From NCBI RefSeq assembly GCF_000771405.1, contig NZ_JDUI01000007.1, positions 1-64,000 of the forward strand: DNA of 64,000 bases, in the 5' to 3' direction. Position numbers and translations under genes: made by a program. The notes beneath the pieces were generated by a model that was not told where the DNA came from, ran no database searches, and saw only the letters and a list, made by a program, of their open reading frames with translations. The stretch's first letter is position 1, and the number at the start of each line of letters is the position of its first letter. Origin of the DNA: Bifidobacterium pullorum DSM 20433. Lineage in GTDB: Bacteria; Actinomycetota; Actinomycetes; Actinomycetales; Bifidobacteriaceae. Shown piece by piece: positions 54,609-64,000 of this stretch.

Positions 54609-56012
54609 ATGATATTCGATGATCCCTCGCTGATCGCGGTGATTGCGGCGCTCGCCGTGGCCGCCGCGCTGCTGATCTGGCTGTCGTTGACGATGGCCTC
54701 CGCCGAAGGCGCGGTCTCCCGCGTCACCAGGGCCAGTCTGAACAACCTGATCCTGGAGACGCAGACCGATCAGGAGATGAGCCAGTTCACCCGCATGAAG
54801 CGCATCGAGCGCATCCATAAGGTGCAGAAGCTGATCGCCGACCGGTACGCCACCTCCGGATCGTGCATGTTCTTCCGCATCTCCTGCAATGTGCTGGACG
54901 GCGTGCTGGTGATGTGCATCGCGTCGCTGTGCGGGGCGCCGCTGTGGCTGGAGCTGGTGTGCGGCGTGCTGTTCGCGCTGATCGTGGCCGTGGTGTCGGT
55001 GCTGGTGCGTCCCCGTGCCGTGGGGGCGTTGAAGCCGGTGGACATCATGATCAAGCATGCGGGCGTGATCACGGTGGCCTCCGCCCTGACGCCGTTCGCC
55101 CGCGTGGGCGGCCAGAACGGCCAGAAGCGCAGGCGCGAGTCGGAGCTCTCCGACGACGAGGAGCTCGAAAAGCTGCAGATGGAGCAGGGCAAGGCCATGA
55201 TCGACCGGCTGGTCGAGGCCAACGATTTCGATCCCGAGACCTCGGAGATGCTGCGCAACGTGCTCAAGCTCTCGGACACGCTGACCCGCGAGATCATGGT
55301 GCCGCGCACCGACATGATCTGCATCGGCAAGGAGCAGACGCTGGTCTCGATGCTGAAGCTGTGCTCCCGCTCCGGATTCTCCCGCGTGCCGGTGATAGGC
55401 GAGGACGTCGACGACCTGATCGGCGTGGCCTACCTCAAGGACGCCGTACGCGCCACGGCATTCAACCCGGCGGCCTGCGAACGCACCGTCGATTCGATCG
55501 TGCGTGACCCCCTGCTGGTGCCGGAGTCCAAGCCGGTGGACGACCTGTTCCACCAGATGCAGCGGCTGCGCCAGCATGTGGCGATCGTGGTGGATGAGTA
55601 CGGCGGCATCGCCGGCTTGGTGACGATCGAGGACACCATCGAACAGATCGTCGGGGAGCTGGAGGACGAGCACGACCGCACCCAGCATGCCGAACCGGTG
55701 CAGATCGGGGAGCGCAAGTGGAGCATGCCCGCCCGCACGCCGATCGCCGACCTGGAGGAGATCTTCGAGATCGACATCGACGAGGACGATGTCGACACCG
55801 TGTTCGGTCTGCTGACCAAGCTGCTGGGACAGGTGCCGATCGTCGGCGCGTCGGCGGTCACCCGCGGGCTGCGGCTCACCGCCGTGGATTCGGCCGGTCG
55901 CCGGAAGAAGGTCTCGACGATCGTGGTGGAGCCGGCGCATACCGATCAGAGCAACGACGAGGATTCGGACACGTCGGCCGAACAGGACGAAGCAGAGAAC
56001 AAGGAGCAGTGA
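54609..56012 (+). CDS. CNNM-type (HlyC/CorC) transporter with CBS domains
   Basis: A 467-aa membrane protein of the CNNM/CorC family, linked to Mg2+ or Co2+ efflux. The N-terminal DUF21 region has four hydrophobic segments with short loops (AVAAALLIWLSLTMASAEG). Two CBS domains follow (MVPRTDMICIGKEQTLVSML and a second ending VVDEYGGIAGLVTIED), then a CorC_HlyC domain and an acidic, disordered tail. It starts 9 bp after ybeY and is followed by era, matching the actinobacterial phoH-ybeY-CNNM-era order. Confidence 0.9.
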   Translation: MIFDDPSLIAVIAALAVAAALLIWLSLTMASAEGAVSRVTRASLNNLILETQTDQEMSQFTRMKRIERIHKVQKLIADRYATSGSCMFFRISCNVLDGVLVMCIASLCGAPLWLELVCGVLFALIVAVVSVLVRPRAVGALKPVDIMIKHAGVITVASALTPFARVGGQNGQKRRRESELSDDEELEKLQMEQGKAMIDRLVEANDFDPETSEMLRNVLKLSDTLTREIMVPRTDMICIGKEQTLVSMLKLCSRSGFSRVPVIGEDVDDLIGVAYLKDAVRATAFNPAACERTVDSIVRDPLLVPESKPVDDLFHQMQRLRQHVAIVVDEYGGIAGLVTIEDTIEQIVGELEDEHDRTQHAEPVQIGERKWSMPARTPIADLEEIFEIDIDEDDVDTVFGLLTKLLGQVPIVGASAVTRGLRLTAVDSAGRRKKVSTIVVEPAHTDQSNDEDSDTSAEQDEAENKEQ

Positions 56013-56016
56013 ACCA

Positions 56017-56991
56017 GTGAACGACGCAGCCCAGCAGACGCAGGACCAGACGGTGTACAGGTCGGGATTCGTGGCCGTGGTCGGCCGCCCGAACGTCGGC
56101 AAATCCACGCTGATCAACGCGTTGATCGGCACGCAGGTGGCCATCGCCTCCTCCCGGCCGGAGACCACACGCAAGGCCATCCGCGGCATCCTGACCACCG
56201 ACCATGCGCAGATCGTGCTGGTGGACACCCCGGGCATCCATCGCCCGCGCACGTTGCTCGGCCAGCGGTTGAACGATGTGGTGGACGAATCGTTGGCGGA
56301 CGTGGACGCCATCGCGTTCCTGCTGCCGGCCGACCAGGAGATCGGCCCGGGCGACAAGCGCATCCTGAGCCGGTTGCGCGCCGAGTTCGCCACCAAGCGG
56401 GACGACGGGAGCTTCTCCTGGAAGGTGCCGCTGATCGCCATTGTCACCAAGATCGACGAGCTCAACCGTGAGCAGCTGATCGCCAAACTCATCCAGATCA
56501 ACGAGTTCGCCGATTTCACCGACATCGTGCCGGTGAGCGCGCTGCAGCATGACAATCTGGCCGAGGTGCGCAACGTGCTGATCGACAATATGCCGGAGGG
56601 ACCGCAGATGTACCCGGCCGATCAGATCACCGAGGAGCGCCCCGAGGACACAATCGCCGAGCTGGTGCGCGGCGCGTTCCTGGAGGAGCTGGACGACGAG
56701 CTGCCGCATTCGCTGGCCGTGGTGGTCGATTCGATCGAATATCCGGAGGACAACGAGACCGGCGAGGCCTATGACGGCAAGGTCGAGGTCATCGTGTCGA
56801 TCTATGTGGAGCGTGATTCGCAGAAGCCGATCATCATCGGCAAGGGTGCCGAGCACCTGGTGCGCGTCAAGAAGAAGCTGCGCACGCCGGTCAACCGCAT
56901 CGTCGGGCGCAAGGCCAAGCTGGACCTGCATGTCAAGGTGGCCAAGGGCTGGCAGTCCGACCCCAAGCAGCTCGAACGCCTCGGATTCTGA
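56017..56991 (+). CDS. era: GTPase Era
   Basis: Era binds the 3' end of 16S rRNA and controls 30S assembly. The 324-aa protein has GRPNVGKSTLINALIG (G1), RPETTRKAIRG (G2), DTPGIHRPR (G3) and TKID (G4), and a KH domain near the C-terminus (IIGKGAEHLVRVKKKL). The GTG start is 5 bp after the upstream gene, with AAGGAG at the preceding stop. It is the last gene of the operon. Confidence 0.95.
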   Translation: MNDAAQQTQDQTVYRSGFVAVVGRPNVGKSTLINALIGTQVAIASSRPETTRKAIRGILTTDHAQIVLVDTPGIHRPRTLLGQRLNDVVDESLADVDAIAFLLPADQEIGPGDKRILSRLRAEFATKRDDGSFSWKVPLIAIVTKIDELNREQLIAKLIQINEFADFTDIVPVSALQHDNLAEVRNVLIDNMPEGPQMYPADQITEERPEDTIAELVRGAFLEELDDELPHSLAVVVDSIEYPEDNETGEAYDGKVEVIVSIYVERDSQKPIIIGKGAEHLVRVKKKLRTPVNRIVGRKAKLDLHVKVAKGWQSDPKQLERLGF

Positions 56992-57069
56992 AAGCCGGTG
57001 CGTCCGGCGTTCTCCGTTGCGGCGGAGGCGCTGCAAACGACGCGGAGATCAACAGTGATGCGCATATGG

Positions 57070-57124
57070 CATATGACTGTGGGGTGCCGCCGGAGAATTC
57101 CGGACGGCACCCCACAGTCATATG
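57070..57124. terminator. Long hairpin between convergent era and fadD
   Basis: Arms of 20 bp (57070-57089 and 57105-57124) are perfectly complementary, and the inner CCGGA/TCCGG extends the stem. This is a bidirectional terminator. Confidence 0.85.
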
Positions 57125-57144
57125 TGTTTGGATGCGCAGCGGCG

Positions 57145-59178
57145 CTACTTGCGCTTGGTGTACATCTGCGTGTTGAGCAGCGTGGCGTAGCGCTTGATGA
57201 CCTTCGGGCGGATGACCTTCATCGAGGCGGTCATCAGGCCGTTCTCCTGCGTGAACTCCTCGGGCAGGATGATGAACTTGCGCACCGATTCGGCGCGGGA
57301 CACGCCCTCGTTGGCCTGATCGACGTACTTCTGCACCTCGGCGCGGACCACGGCGTTCTCGGCGGCCTCCTCCAGCGGCATATCGCGGTCCAGACCCTTG
57401 GCTTCCAGCCACGGGCGCAGCGACTCCTCGTCCAAGGTGACCAGCGCGGAGATGAACGGGCGCTTGTCGCCGAGCACCAGCGCCTGGGAGACGAACTCGC
57501 AGCGCTGGATGACCTCCTCGATCGGGCGCGGAGCCACGTTCTTGCCGCCGGCGGTGATGATCAGGTCCTTCTTGCGGCCGGTGATGTAGAGGAAGCCCTC
57601 CTCGTCCAGACGGCCGAGATCGCCGGTCATGAACCAGCCGTCCTCGGTGAACGTGTCGGCCGTGGCCTCGGCGTTCTTGTGGTAGCGCGGGAACACGGCG
57701 GGTCCCTGGATCTGGATCTCGCCCTCCTCGCTGATGCGCACATGGAAGCCGGGGTAGGGGATGCCGACCGAACCGGCCTTGAACGGCGTGCCGATCGGGT
57801 TGAACGCGCAGGGAGCGGTGGTTTCGGTCAGACCGTAGCCTTCATAGACCGGAATGTTCGCGCCGCGGAAGAACGCCAGCAGCTCCGGGTCCAGCGGGGC
57901 GCCGCCGGCCACGATCCACTGGGCACGGCCGCCGAGCACCTGGCGCAGCTGCGCGTAGATCATCGGGTCGAAGGTGGCGCGGCGGGCGGCGGTCAGGGCC
58001 TTGGGCTTGCCGTTGGCGCTGATCTCCTTCATGTAGTTCTGCGCGGTGACCACGCCGGCGGCGAACGCCACGCCCTTGACGCCGTGTCCGGCCTTCTGCG
58101 AGGCGGCGTTGTACACCTTCTCCAGCACACGGGGCACCACGATCATGACGGTGGGCTTGGCCTCCTGCAGATCGTTGATCAGCGTGGCGATGCCCTGCGC
58201 GATGTAGATGCGCAGGTTGCTGGCGACGACGATGTAGTTGACGGCGCGGGCGAAGGTATGCGCCTGCGGCAGGAACAGCAGCACGGAACCGTTTCTGTTG
58301 TTCAGCACGGCCGGCATGAACGACTGCAGCGTCATGGCGGTGGTGCAGTAATGCTCGTGGGTCATCTCCACGCCCTTCGGCGCGGCGGTGGAACCGGAGG
58401 TGTACACGATCGAGCACAGATCGGTCTTCTTCACCGAATCGATGCGCGCATCCAGCTCCTCGTCGGAGACCTGGTCCGCGTACGCCTGGATCTCGGCCAG
58501 GCCGCCGGTCTCCAGGCACAGGATGCTCTCCAGCGAAGGGCATTCCGCGATTGTGCCGTCGGCCTTGTTGCGCATCTCGACGGTTTCCACGATGAGCAGC
58601 CTGGCGTCGGAGTTGTCCACGATGTTGCGGATCTGCTCGGCCGAATCGGTCTCGTAGATCGTGGCCATCACGCCGCCGCACGCCATGATCGCCGCGTCGA
58701 TGACGTCCCACTCATAGGAGGTGCGGCACATGAACGCCACGGTGTCGCCCTTGCGCAGGCCGCGCTGCATCAGGCCCTTGGCGGTGACGCGGATGTCCTC
58801 CAGCACCTCGGTGGCCGTCTTGGTCACCCAGGCGTCGCCGGACTTGTATGTGTACAGCGGGTCGTCGCCCATGCGTTCGGCGCGCTGCGCGTACAGGTCG
58901 TAGATCGTCATGCCCTCATCCAGCGGGGGAATGCCCTCGGTGTAGGCGGTGAGCAGGCCTGTCTGCTGATCGATGTATGTGGTCGTCGGACGGTCCTCGC
59001 CCCAGGTGTGCGAATGCGGCAGACCGGTGACATCCAGCTGCCCGGCACCGGAGGGGGCGGCGTAGTCGGGACCTTCGCCGGAGTCGTCGCTGACCGGGTG
59101 GACGAAGTCGCCGCCGAGCTGCAGTGCCTTCTGCGCCAACGAGGTGGCGGTGTTCTTGAGTGATGTGATGACAGACAC
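57145..59178 (-). CDS. fadD: Long-chain acyl-CoA synthetase (AMP-binding)
   Basis: It activates fatty acids to acyl-CoA through acyl-AMP. The 677-aa enzyme has the P-loop-like YTSGSTAAPKGVEMTH, the adenine motif YEGYGLTETTAP, and the hinge GDLGRLDEEGFLYITGRKKD (with the conserved Arg/Lys), followed by the catalytic Lys region near the end (NGLMTASMKVIRPKV). It is a long FadD15-type form. The GTG start has AAGGAG upstream. Membrane association is likely but no membrane helix is visible. Confidence 0.93.
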   Translation of the reverse strand: MSVITSLKNTATSLAQKALQLGGDFVHPVSDDSGEGPDYAAPSGAGQLDVTGLPHSHTWGEDRPTTTYIDQQTGLLTAYTEGIPPLDEGMTIYDLYAQRAERMGDDPLYTYKSGDAWVTKTATEVLEDIRVTAKGLMQRGLRKGDTVAFMCRTSYEWDVIDAAIMACGGVMATIYETDSAEQIRNIVDNSDARLLIVETVEMRNKADGTIAECPSLESILCLETGGLAEIQAYADQVSDEELDARIDSVKKTDLCSIVYTSGSTAAPKGVEMTHEHYCTTAMTLQSFMPAVLNNRNGSVLLFLPQAHTFARAVNYIVVASNLRIYIAQGIATLINDLQEAKPTVMIVVPRVLEKVYNAASQKAGHGVKGVAFAAGVVTAQNYMKEISANGKPKALTAARRATFDPMIYAQLRQVLGGRAQWIVAGGAPLDPELLAFFRGANIPVYEGYGLTETTAPCAFNPIGTPFKAGSVGIPYPGFHVRISEEGEIQIQGPAVFPRYHKNAEATADTFTEDGWFMTGDLGRLDEEGFLYITGRKKDLIITAGGKNVAPRPIEEVIQRCEFVSQALVLGDKRPFISALVTLDEESLRPWLEAKGLDRDMPLEEAAENAVVRAEVQKYVDQANEGVSRAESVRKFIILPEEFTQENGLMTASMKVIRPKVIKRYATLLNTQMYTKRK

Positions 59179-59402
59179 GTGATTCTCCTTATAGCCTGAT
59201 ATGGCCTCTCTCTGTCGAATGATAACCGGTCATCGGCGACACGTCACCTTACGGTAGCGTAGGAACGCCGGCGCTGCACCGTTCATGCGCCGCAATCTGC
59301 ATATTGGGACGGCGCTGTTGGTTTGGTCGGCTCCTTGGATAGACTGTAAGGCTGTAACATACACCGAATCTTTTCTTCTGATAAGAAAGAGGAAGGGCTC
59401 AC

Positions 59403-60548
59403 ATGGCTGAAACAGCACAAGCCACCGTGACGTTCGGCGTTCTCAACGAAACGTCGGACCACGAGTCCCGCGTCGCCCTGACGCCGGACATCGTCGCACG
59501 GCTGCGCAAGGCGGGCGTCTCCTGCCTGATCGAAAGCGGCGCGGGCGTCGCCGCCAACTATGTTGATGAGGATTACACGAAGGCGGGCGCCGAGGTGGTG
59601 TCCGCGGATGACGTGATTTCCCGTTCGGACGCTCTGGGCTTTATCGACCGCCCGGATGCCGAACTGATCGCCCGCATGAAGCCGGGCACCTGGGTCATCG
59701 GCATGCTCGGTTCCTTCACCGATACCGATTACATCGCCTCCCTCGAACAGGCCGGCCTGGTCGGCGTGGGCATCGAGAAGCTGCCGCGCCAGCTCAGCTC
59801 CGCGCAGTCGATGGACGAGATGACCTCCCAGAACTCCGTGATGGGCTACAAGGCCGTTCTGGTGGCCGCCAACGCCTACGGTTCGTTCTTCCCGATGATG
59901 ACCACCGCCGCCGGCACGATCCGTCCGGCCAAGGTGCTCATCCTCGGCGCCGGCATCGCCGGCCTGCAGGCCATCGGTACCGCCCGCCGTCTGGGCGCGG
60001 TCGTCACCGCGTACGACGTTCGTCCCGCCGCCCAGGGCGAGGTCGAATCGCTGGGCGCGAAGTTCCTGGACCTGGGCCTCGACTTCTCCAAGGGTCAGGG
60101 CGAGGGCGGCTATGCCCGCCAGCTGACCGCCGAGGAGCAGGCTGCGCAGCAGGCCGCCGTCGATGAGAAGGCCGCCGGCTTCGACGTCATCATCACCACG
60201 GCCAAGGTCCCCGGCCGCAAGCCGCCGATGCTGCTGACCAAGGCCGGCGTGGACGGCTTGAAGCGCGGCGCCGTGATCGTCGACTGCGCCGCCAGCGAAC
60301 TCGGCGGCAACGTCGAGGGCTCGACCGTCGGCACCCAGGTGACCGAGGGCGGCGTGACCATCATCGGCGCGCCGTATCTGGCCAGCGAAGTGACGAACAC
60401 CGCGTCGAACCTGCTGGCACGCAACGTGGCCGACGTGCTCGCCCACTTCGTGCGCGACGGCAAGCTGGCGATGGACCTGAACGAGGAGCTCGACAACGCC
60501 CTCGTGGTCGCCGGCCGTGCCGAAGCCCCGGCTGCGGAAGGAAAGTGA
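59403..60548 (+). CDS. pntAA: NAD(P) transhydrogenase subunit alpha, part 1
   Basis: This soluble NAD(H)-binding domain I of proton-pumping transhydrogenase has 381 aa. It has the AlaDh_PNT N-terminal domain (GVLNETSDHESRVALTPDI), the QLSSAQSMDEMTSQNSVMGY loop, and the NAD Rossmann motif VLILGAGIAGLQAIGTARRL, then YDVRPAAQGEVESLGA. GAGGAAGGG precedes the ATG. The next two genes encode the membrane parts, the split three-gene form common in actinobacteria. Confidence 0.95.
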   Translation: MAETAQATVTFGVLNETSDHESRVALTPDIVARLRKAGVSCLIESGAGVAANYVDEDYTKAGAEVVSADDVISRSDALGFIDRPDAELIARMKPGTWVIGMLGSFTDTDYIASLEQAGLVGVGIEKLPRQLSSAQSMDEMTSQNSVMGYKAVLVAANAYGSFFPMMTTAAGTIRPAKVLILGAGIAGLQAIGTARRLGAVVTAYDVRPAAQGEVESLGAKFLDLGLDFSKGQGEGGYARQLTAEEQAAQQAAVDEKAAGFDVIITTAKVPGRKPPMLLTKAGVDGLKRGAVIVDCAASELGGNVEGSTVGTQVTEGGVTIIGAPYLASEVTNTASNLLARNVADVLAHFVRDGKLAMDLNEELDNALVVAGRAEAPAAEGK

Positions 60549-60556
60549 GAAGAGAC

Positions 60557-60858
60557 ATGGATATCGTCGTTGCAATCACGCTGTTCATCCTCGCGCTGCT
60601 CATCGGCGTCGAGGTCATCGGCAAGGTCCCCGCGACCCTGCACACCCCGCTGATGTCGGGCGCGAACTCCATCCACGGCATCGTGATCGTCGGCGTGGTC
60701 ATCGTGGCCGCGCACGCCACCTCGCCGCTGGCCTGGGTATTCATCTTCCTGGCCGCCGTGCTGGGCACGATGAACGTCGTGGGCGGCTACGTGGTCACCG
60801 ACCGCATGCTGGAGATGTTCAAGTCCGATAAGTCGAAGAAGAAGGGGGAGGACAAGTA

Positions 60859-60859
<1 letters not shown>
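60557..60859 (+). CDS. pntAB: NAD(P) transhydrogenase subunit alpha, part 2
   Basis: The 100-aa membrane part of the alpha subunit has three to four hydrophobic helices (VVAITLFILALLIGVEVIG, then HTPLMSGANSIHGIVIVG, then LGTMNVVGGYVVTDRML). It is short by design in the split form. The ATG follows 8 bp after the first gene, and its stop overlaps the ATG of pntB (TAATG). The basic C-terminus (KSDKSKKKGEDK) faces the cytoplasm. Confidence 0.93.
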
Positions 60860-62304
<1,445 letters not shown>

Positions 62305-62333
62305 CCGTAAGGTCCGAAAAGCTCAAACAAGCG

Positions 62334-62364
62334 AATGGGGCATCCTCTTAGGGGATGCCCCATT
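62334..62364. terminator. Bidirectional terminator between pntB and merR
   Basis: AATGGGGCATCC pairs perfectly with GGATGCCCCATT around a 7-nt loop, between convergent genes. Confidence 0.9.
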
Positions 62365-62374
62365 GTCGTATCCG

Positions 62375-62836
62375 TCAAGCATTTGTTTGATGCCCGGCAT
62401 GGAACGCGTTCGCGAGCCTTTCGGGGATCTCGCTCGTCGGTGTACCGGTGTCGATTAGATTGCTGAAATACTGGACACGTCCGGCCAAGACATCGTTGTA
62501 GAAGGTTTGTTTGGCGTCGACATAGTCGATGCTGCGTTGAATCTCCTCCATCCGTTGGACAAGGATGTGACGTTTCTTCGCAAGGATACGTTGACGCTCC
62601 GGAATCGTCGGCTCGCCTTCCAGACATAATTCCATGTACTGACGCATCTCATCAACTCCCATACCACAGGCGCGCAAACAGTTGAGACTGTTGATCCATG
62701 CGATGTTGCGGTCGTCGAAGATTCTGCGATTGCGCTCGTCCCGGCGCAGATTGGGTACAAGTCCCGATTTACAGTAGAACTTCAGCGTCTCATAACTCAT
62801 GTTGACGAGTTCGCAGGCTTCCTTCATCGTGTACAT
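62375..62836 (-). CDS. MerR-family regulator, AdhR-like
   Basis: A 153-aa activator of the MerR family. The N-terminal winged helix-turn-helix (YTMKEACELVNMSYETLKFY) is followed by LRRDERNRRIFDDRNI and a C-terminal coiled coil. Cys residues at 53 and 57 (SLNCLRACGM) lie where AdhR/NmlR proteins have their aldehyde-sensing Cys, so this may respond to reactive aldehydes. It is divergent from an aldo-keto reductase whose promoter has the 19-bp spacer and perfect dyad expected of MerR control. Confidence 0.88.
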   Translation of the reverse strand: MYTMKEACELVNMSYETLKFYCKSGLVPNLRRDERNRRIFDDRNIAWINSLNCLRACGMGVDEMRQYMELCLEGEPTIPERQRILAKKRHILVQRMEEIQRSIDYVDAKQTFYNDVLAGRVQYFSNLIDTGTPTSEIPERLANAFHAGHQTNA

Positions 62837-62888
62837 AGCTTTTCCTTGCCGAGTTGTTCGCCATGGGATTAATCCATGATTCCAAGAC

Positions 62889-62919
62889 TTGACCGGTAGT
62901 GGCTACCGGTTCCTACCAT
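62889..62919 (+). promoter_or_regulatory. MerR-type promoter with central dyad
   Basis: TTGACC (62889-62894) and TACCAT (62914-62919) are separated by 19 bp, two more than normal. The dyad ACCGGTAG-TGG-CTACCGGT (62892-62910) lies within the spacer. This layout is the hallmark of promoters activated by MerR proteins through DNA unwinding. It drives the aldo-keto reductase gene and likely controls the regulator too. Confidence 0.88.
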
Positions 62920-62964
62920 CAAGGATAACCGCTCGCTGGAACGTGCGGCCAGAAAGGTTGCAAT

Positions 62965-63825
62965 ATGGAATACGCAACGTTAAGCAATGGTGTGATCATG
63001 CCGAAGTTGGGTTTCGGCGTTTTTCAGGTGCCCGGTGATGAAACGGCGCGATGTGTATCAGATGCCGTCGAAGTCGGGTACCGTCATATTGACACAGCGC
63101 AGTCCTATATGAACGAATCCGAGGTCGGCCAGGGTATTCGCGATAGTGGCATCGATCGCAGCGAACTGTTCATCACCACCAAGGTATGGATTGAGCATTA
63201 CGGATACGTCGAGGCGCGCGAATCGGTTGAGCGTTCTTTACGGAGGTTGGGACTGGATTATCTGGATTTGGTCCTGCTGCACCAGCCATTCGCCGATGTA
63301 TACGGTTCGTGGCACGCACTCGAAGAACTCTACAAGGAAGGCAAGGTCCGCGCCATCGGCGTGAGCAATTTCAGCCCAGTACGTCTGGCCGATTTGGCTG
63401 CATTCAACGAGATCGCACCGATGATCAACCAGGTGGAGACCAATCCGTTCCATCAGCAGATCGCCGCACACGAGCATATGGTGGCCCGACACGTCCAGCA
63501 TGAGGCATGGGCGCCGTTCGGTGAGGGGCGCAGCGGCATGTTCACCAACCCCGTGTTGTCTCAGATCGCTGAAGATCACGGCAAGTCTGTGGCACAGGTG
63601 GTGCTGCGCTGGCTGATGCAGCGTGACATCGTGGCGCTCGCCAAATCCACCCACAAGGAGCGCATGGCCGAGAACCTGGACATCTTCGATTTCACGCTTA
63701 CCGACGCGGAGATGCAGAGCATCGCTACGCTCGACACCACCGCCAGCCTGTTCTTCGACCATGACGACCCGCATACCGTGGACATGTTCGTCCGCATGGT
63801 CGGGGAGCGCCACGGGCGGGCATGA
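62965..63825 (+). CDS. Aldo-keto reductase
   Basis: A NADPH-dependent reductase of aldehydes and ketones, 286 aa, one (beta/alpha)8 barrel. The catalytic four are visible: Asp in YRHIDTAQSY (D), Tyr in TAQSYMNE, Lys in ITTKVW, His in LVLLHQPF. The start GFGVFQVPGDE and the NADPH motif LAKSTHKERMAENLDIFDF are typical of the AKR5 group (2,5-diketo-gluconate reductase-like). AAAGG precedes the ATG. Regulation by the adjacent MerR protein suggests a role in aldehyde detoxification. Confidence 0.92.
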   Translation: MEYATLSNGVIMPKLGFGVFQVPGDETARCVSDAVEVGYRHIDTAQSYMNESEVGQGIRDSGIDRSELFITTKVWIEHYGYVEARESVERSLRRLGLDYLDLVLLHQPFADVYGSWHALEELYKEGKVRAIGVSNFSPVRLADLAAFNEIAPMINQVETNPFHQQIAAHEHMVARHVQHEAWAPFGEGRSGMFTNPVLSQIAEDHGKSVAQVVLRWLMQRDIVALAKSTHKERMAENLDIFDFTLTDAEMQSIATLDTTASLFFDHDDPHTVDMFVRMVGERHGRA

Positions 63826-63875
63826 CCCCGTCGCAATTTCAGCAACAGAACATATATCATCTGAAAGGAACCTCC

Positions 63876-64000
63876 ATGTCGATAGCACGCAACCGCTTCA
63901 ACACCGTTATGGCCGCGTTCTCCGGGCTGGCCATGACCTTCGGCCTCGCGGCCTGCTCCGGACAATCCGGGTCCGATTCCGCCGATGACGCCTCCGCATC
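63876..64000 (+). CDS. Lipoprotein, start only (cut by window end)
   Basis: Only 41 codons are inside the window. The basic start MSIARNRFN is followed by a hydrophobic helix and the lipobox LAAC near residue 27, so the product is a membrane-anchored lipoprotein. The sequence after the cysteine is Ser/Gly/Asp rich (SGQSGSDSADDASA), as in solute-binding lipoproteins. GAAAGGAA precedes the ATG at 63876. It follows the aldo-keto reductase by 50 bp with no terminator, so they may be one operon. Confidence 0.75.
   Translation, partial: MSIARNRFNTVMAAFSGLAMTFGLAACSGQSGSDSADDASA

Noticed and set aside
56998..59163. A 721-codon plus-strand frame
   Set aside because: It is opposite fadD, which has all AMP-binding motifs, so it is a shadow frame.

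Overview
The window looks like a Bifidobacterium chromosome, or a very close actinobacterium. It is GC-rich with strong G/C use at third codon positions. It carries the actinobacterial block alaS - ruvX - mltG - aroC - aroK/aroB fusion - aroQ, an actinobacterial sufBDCSUT operon, and a split NAD(P) transhydrogenase (three genes). The species cannot be decided from the sequence alone.

Bases 1-9284 are an accessory, decaying region. A small unknown gene is followed by an IS3-family element of the IS150 type with a frameshifted transposase (630-2105). A type IV restriction module follows: mcrB with an EVE-like domain, mcrC, and a small zinc-ribbon gene whose 3' end is cut by a second, intact IS3-family element (5820-7157) flanked by the 3-bp duplication GCT. 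To its right lie an MFS remnant, a DMT-family transporter behind a leader with two terminator-like hairpins, and a nitroreductase remnant. From 9285 the genes appear intact. The first is an unrecognised multispan membrane protein with a glycine-zipper tail.

Bases 11348-25605 are transport and surface functions: a PiT phosphate transporter with its DUF47 partner; a LuxR-type two-component system divergent from a three-gene ABC-2 exporter, with twin operator-like boxes between them; a MATE exporter; an MFS exporter preceded by a nine-codon leader peptide of the macrolide-stalling type; a xanthine salvage operon (xpt-pbuX); and an OatA-like O-acetyltransferase.

Bases 25718-62304 are mostly core genes. 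In order they are: a PcrA-type helicase with a long Gly/Ser/Tyr-rich segment; rpsD; a YvlD-type membrane protein; a histidine phosphatase; two small membrane proteins before alaS; ruvX and mltG; a prepilin-peptidase-like gene on the other strand; the shikimate genes; pyrG; the suf Fe-S operon; glgC; an rRNA methyltransferase and tRNA-Leu(GAG); rsmE, a HIT protein, and the phoH-ybeY-CNNM-era operon; fadD; and pntAA-pntAB-pntB. Perfect hairpin terminators separate most convergent pairs.

The end (62375-64000) holds a MerR regulator divergent from an aldo-keto reductase, with a textbook 19-bp-spacer MerR promoter, and the start of a lipoprotein gene. The most interesting items are the McrBC plus zinc-ribbon module, the leader-peptide attenuator at 21338-21446, the twin GGCAAAC-N11-GTTTGCC palindromes at 29951-30058, the low-complexity helicase segment, and the tandem hairpin leader at 7533-7596.
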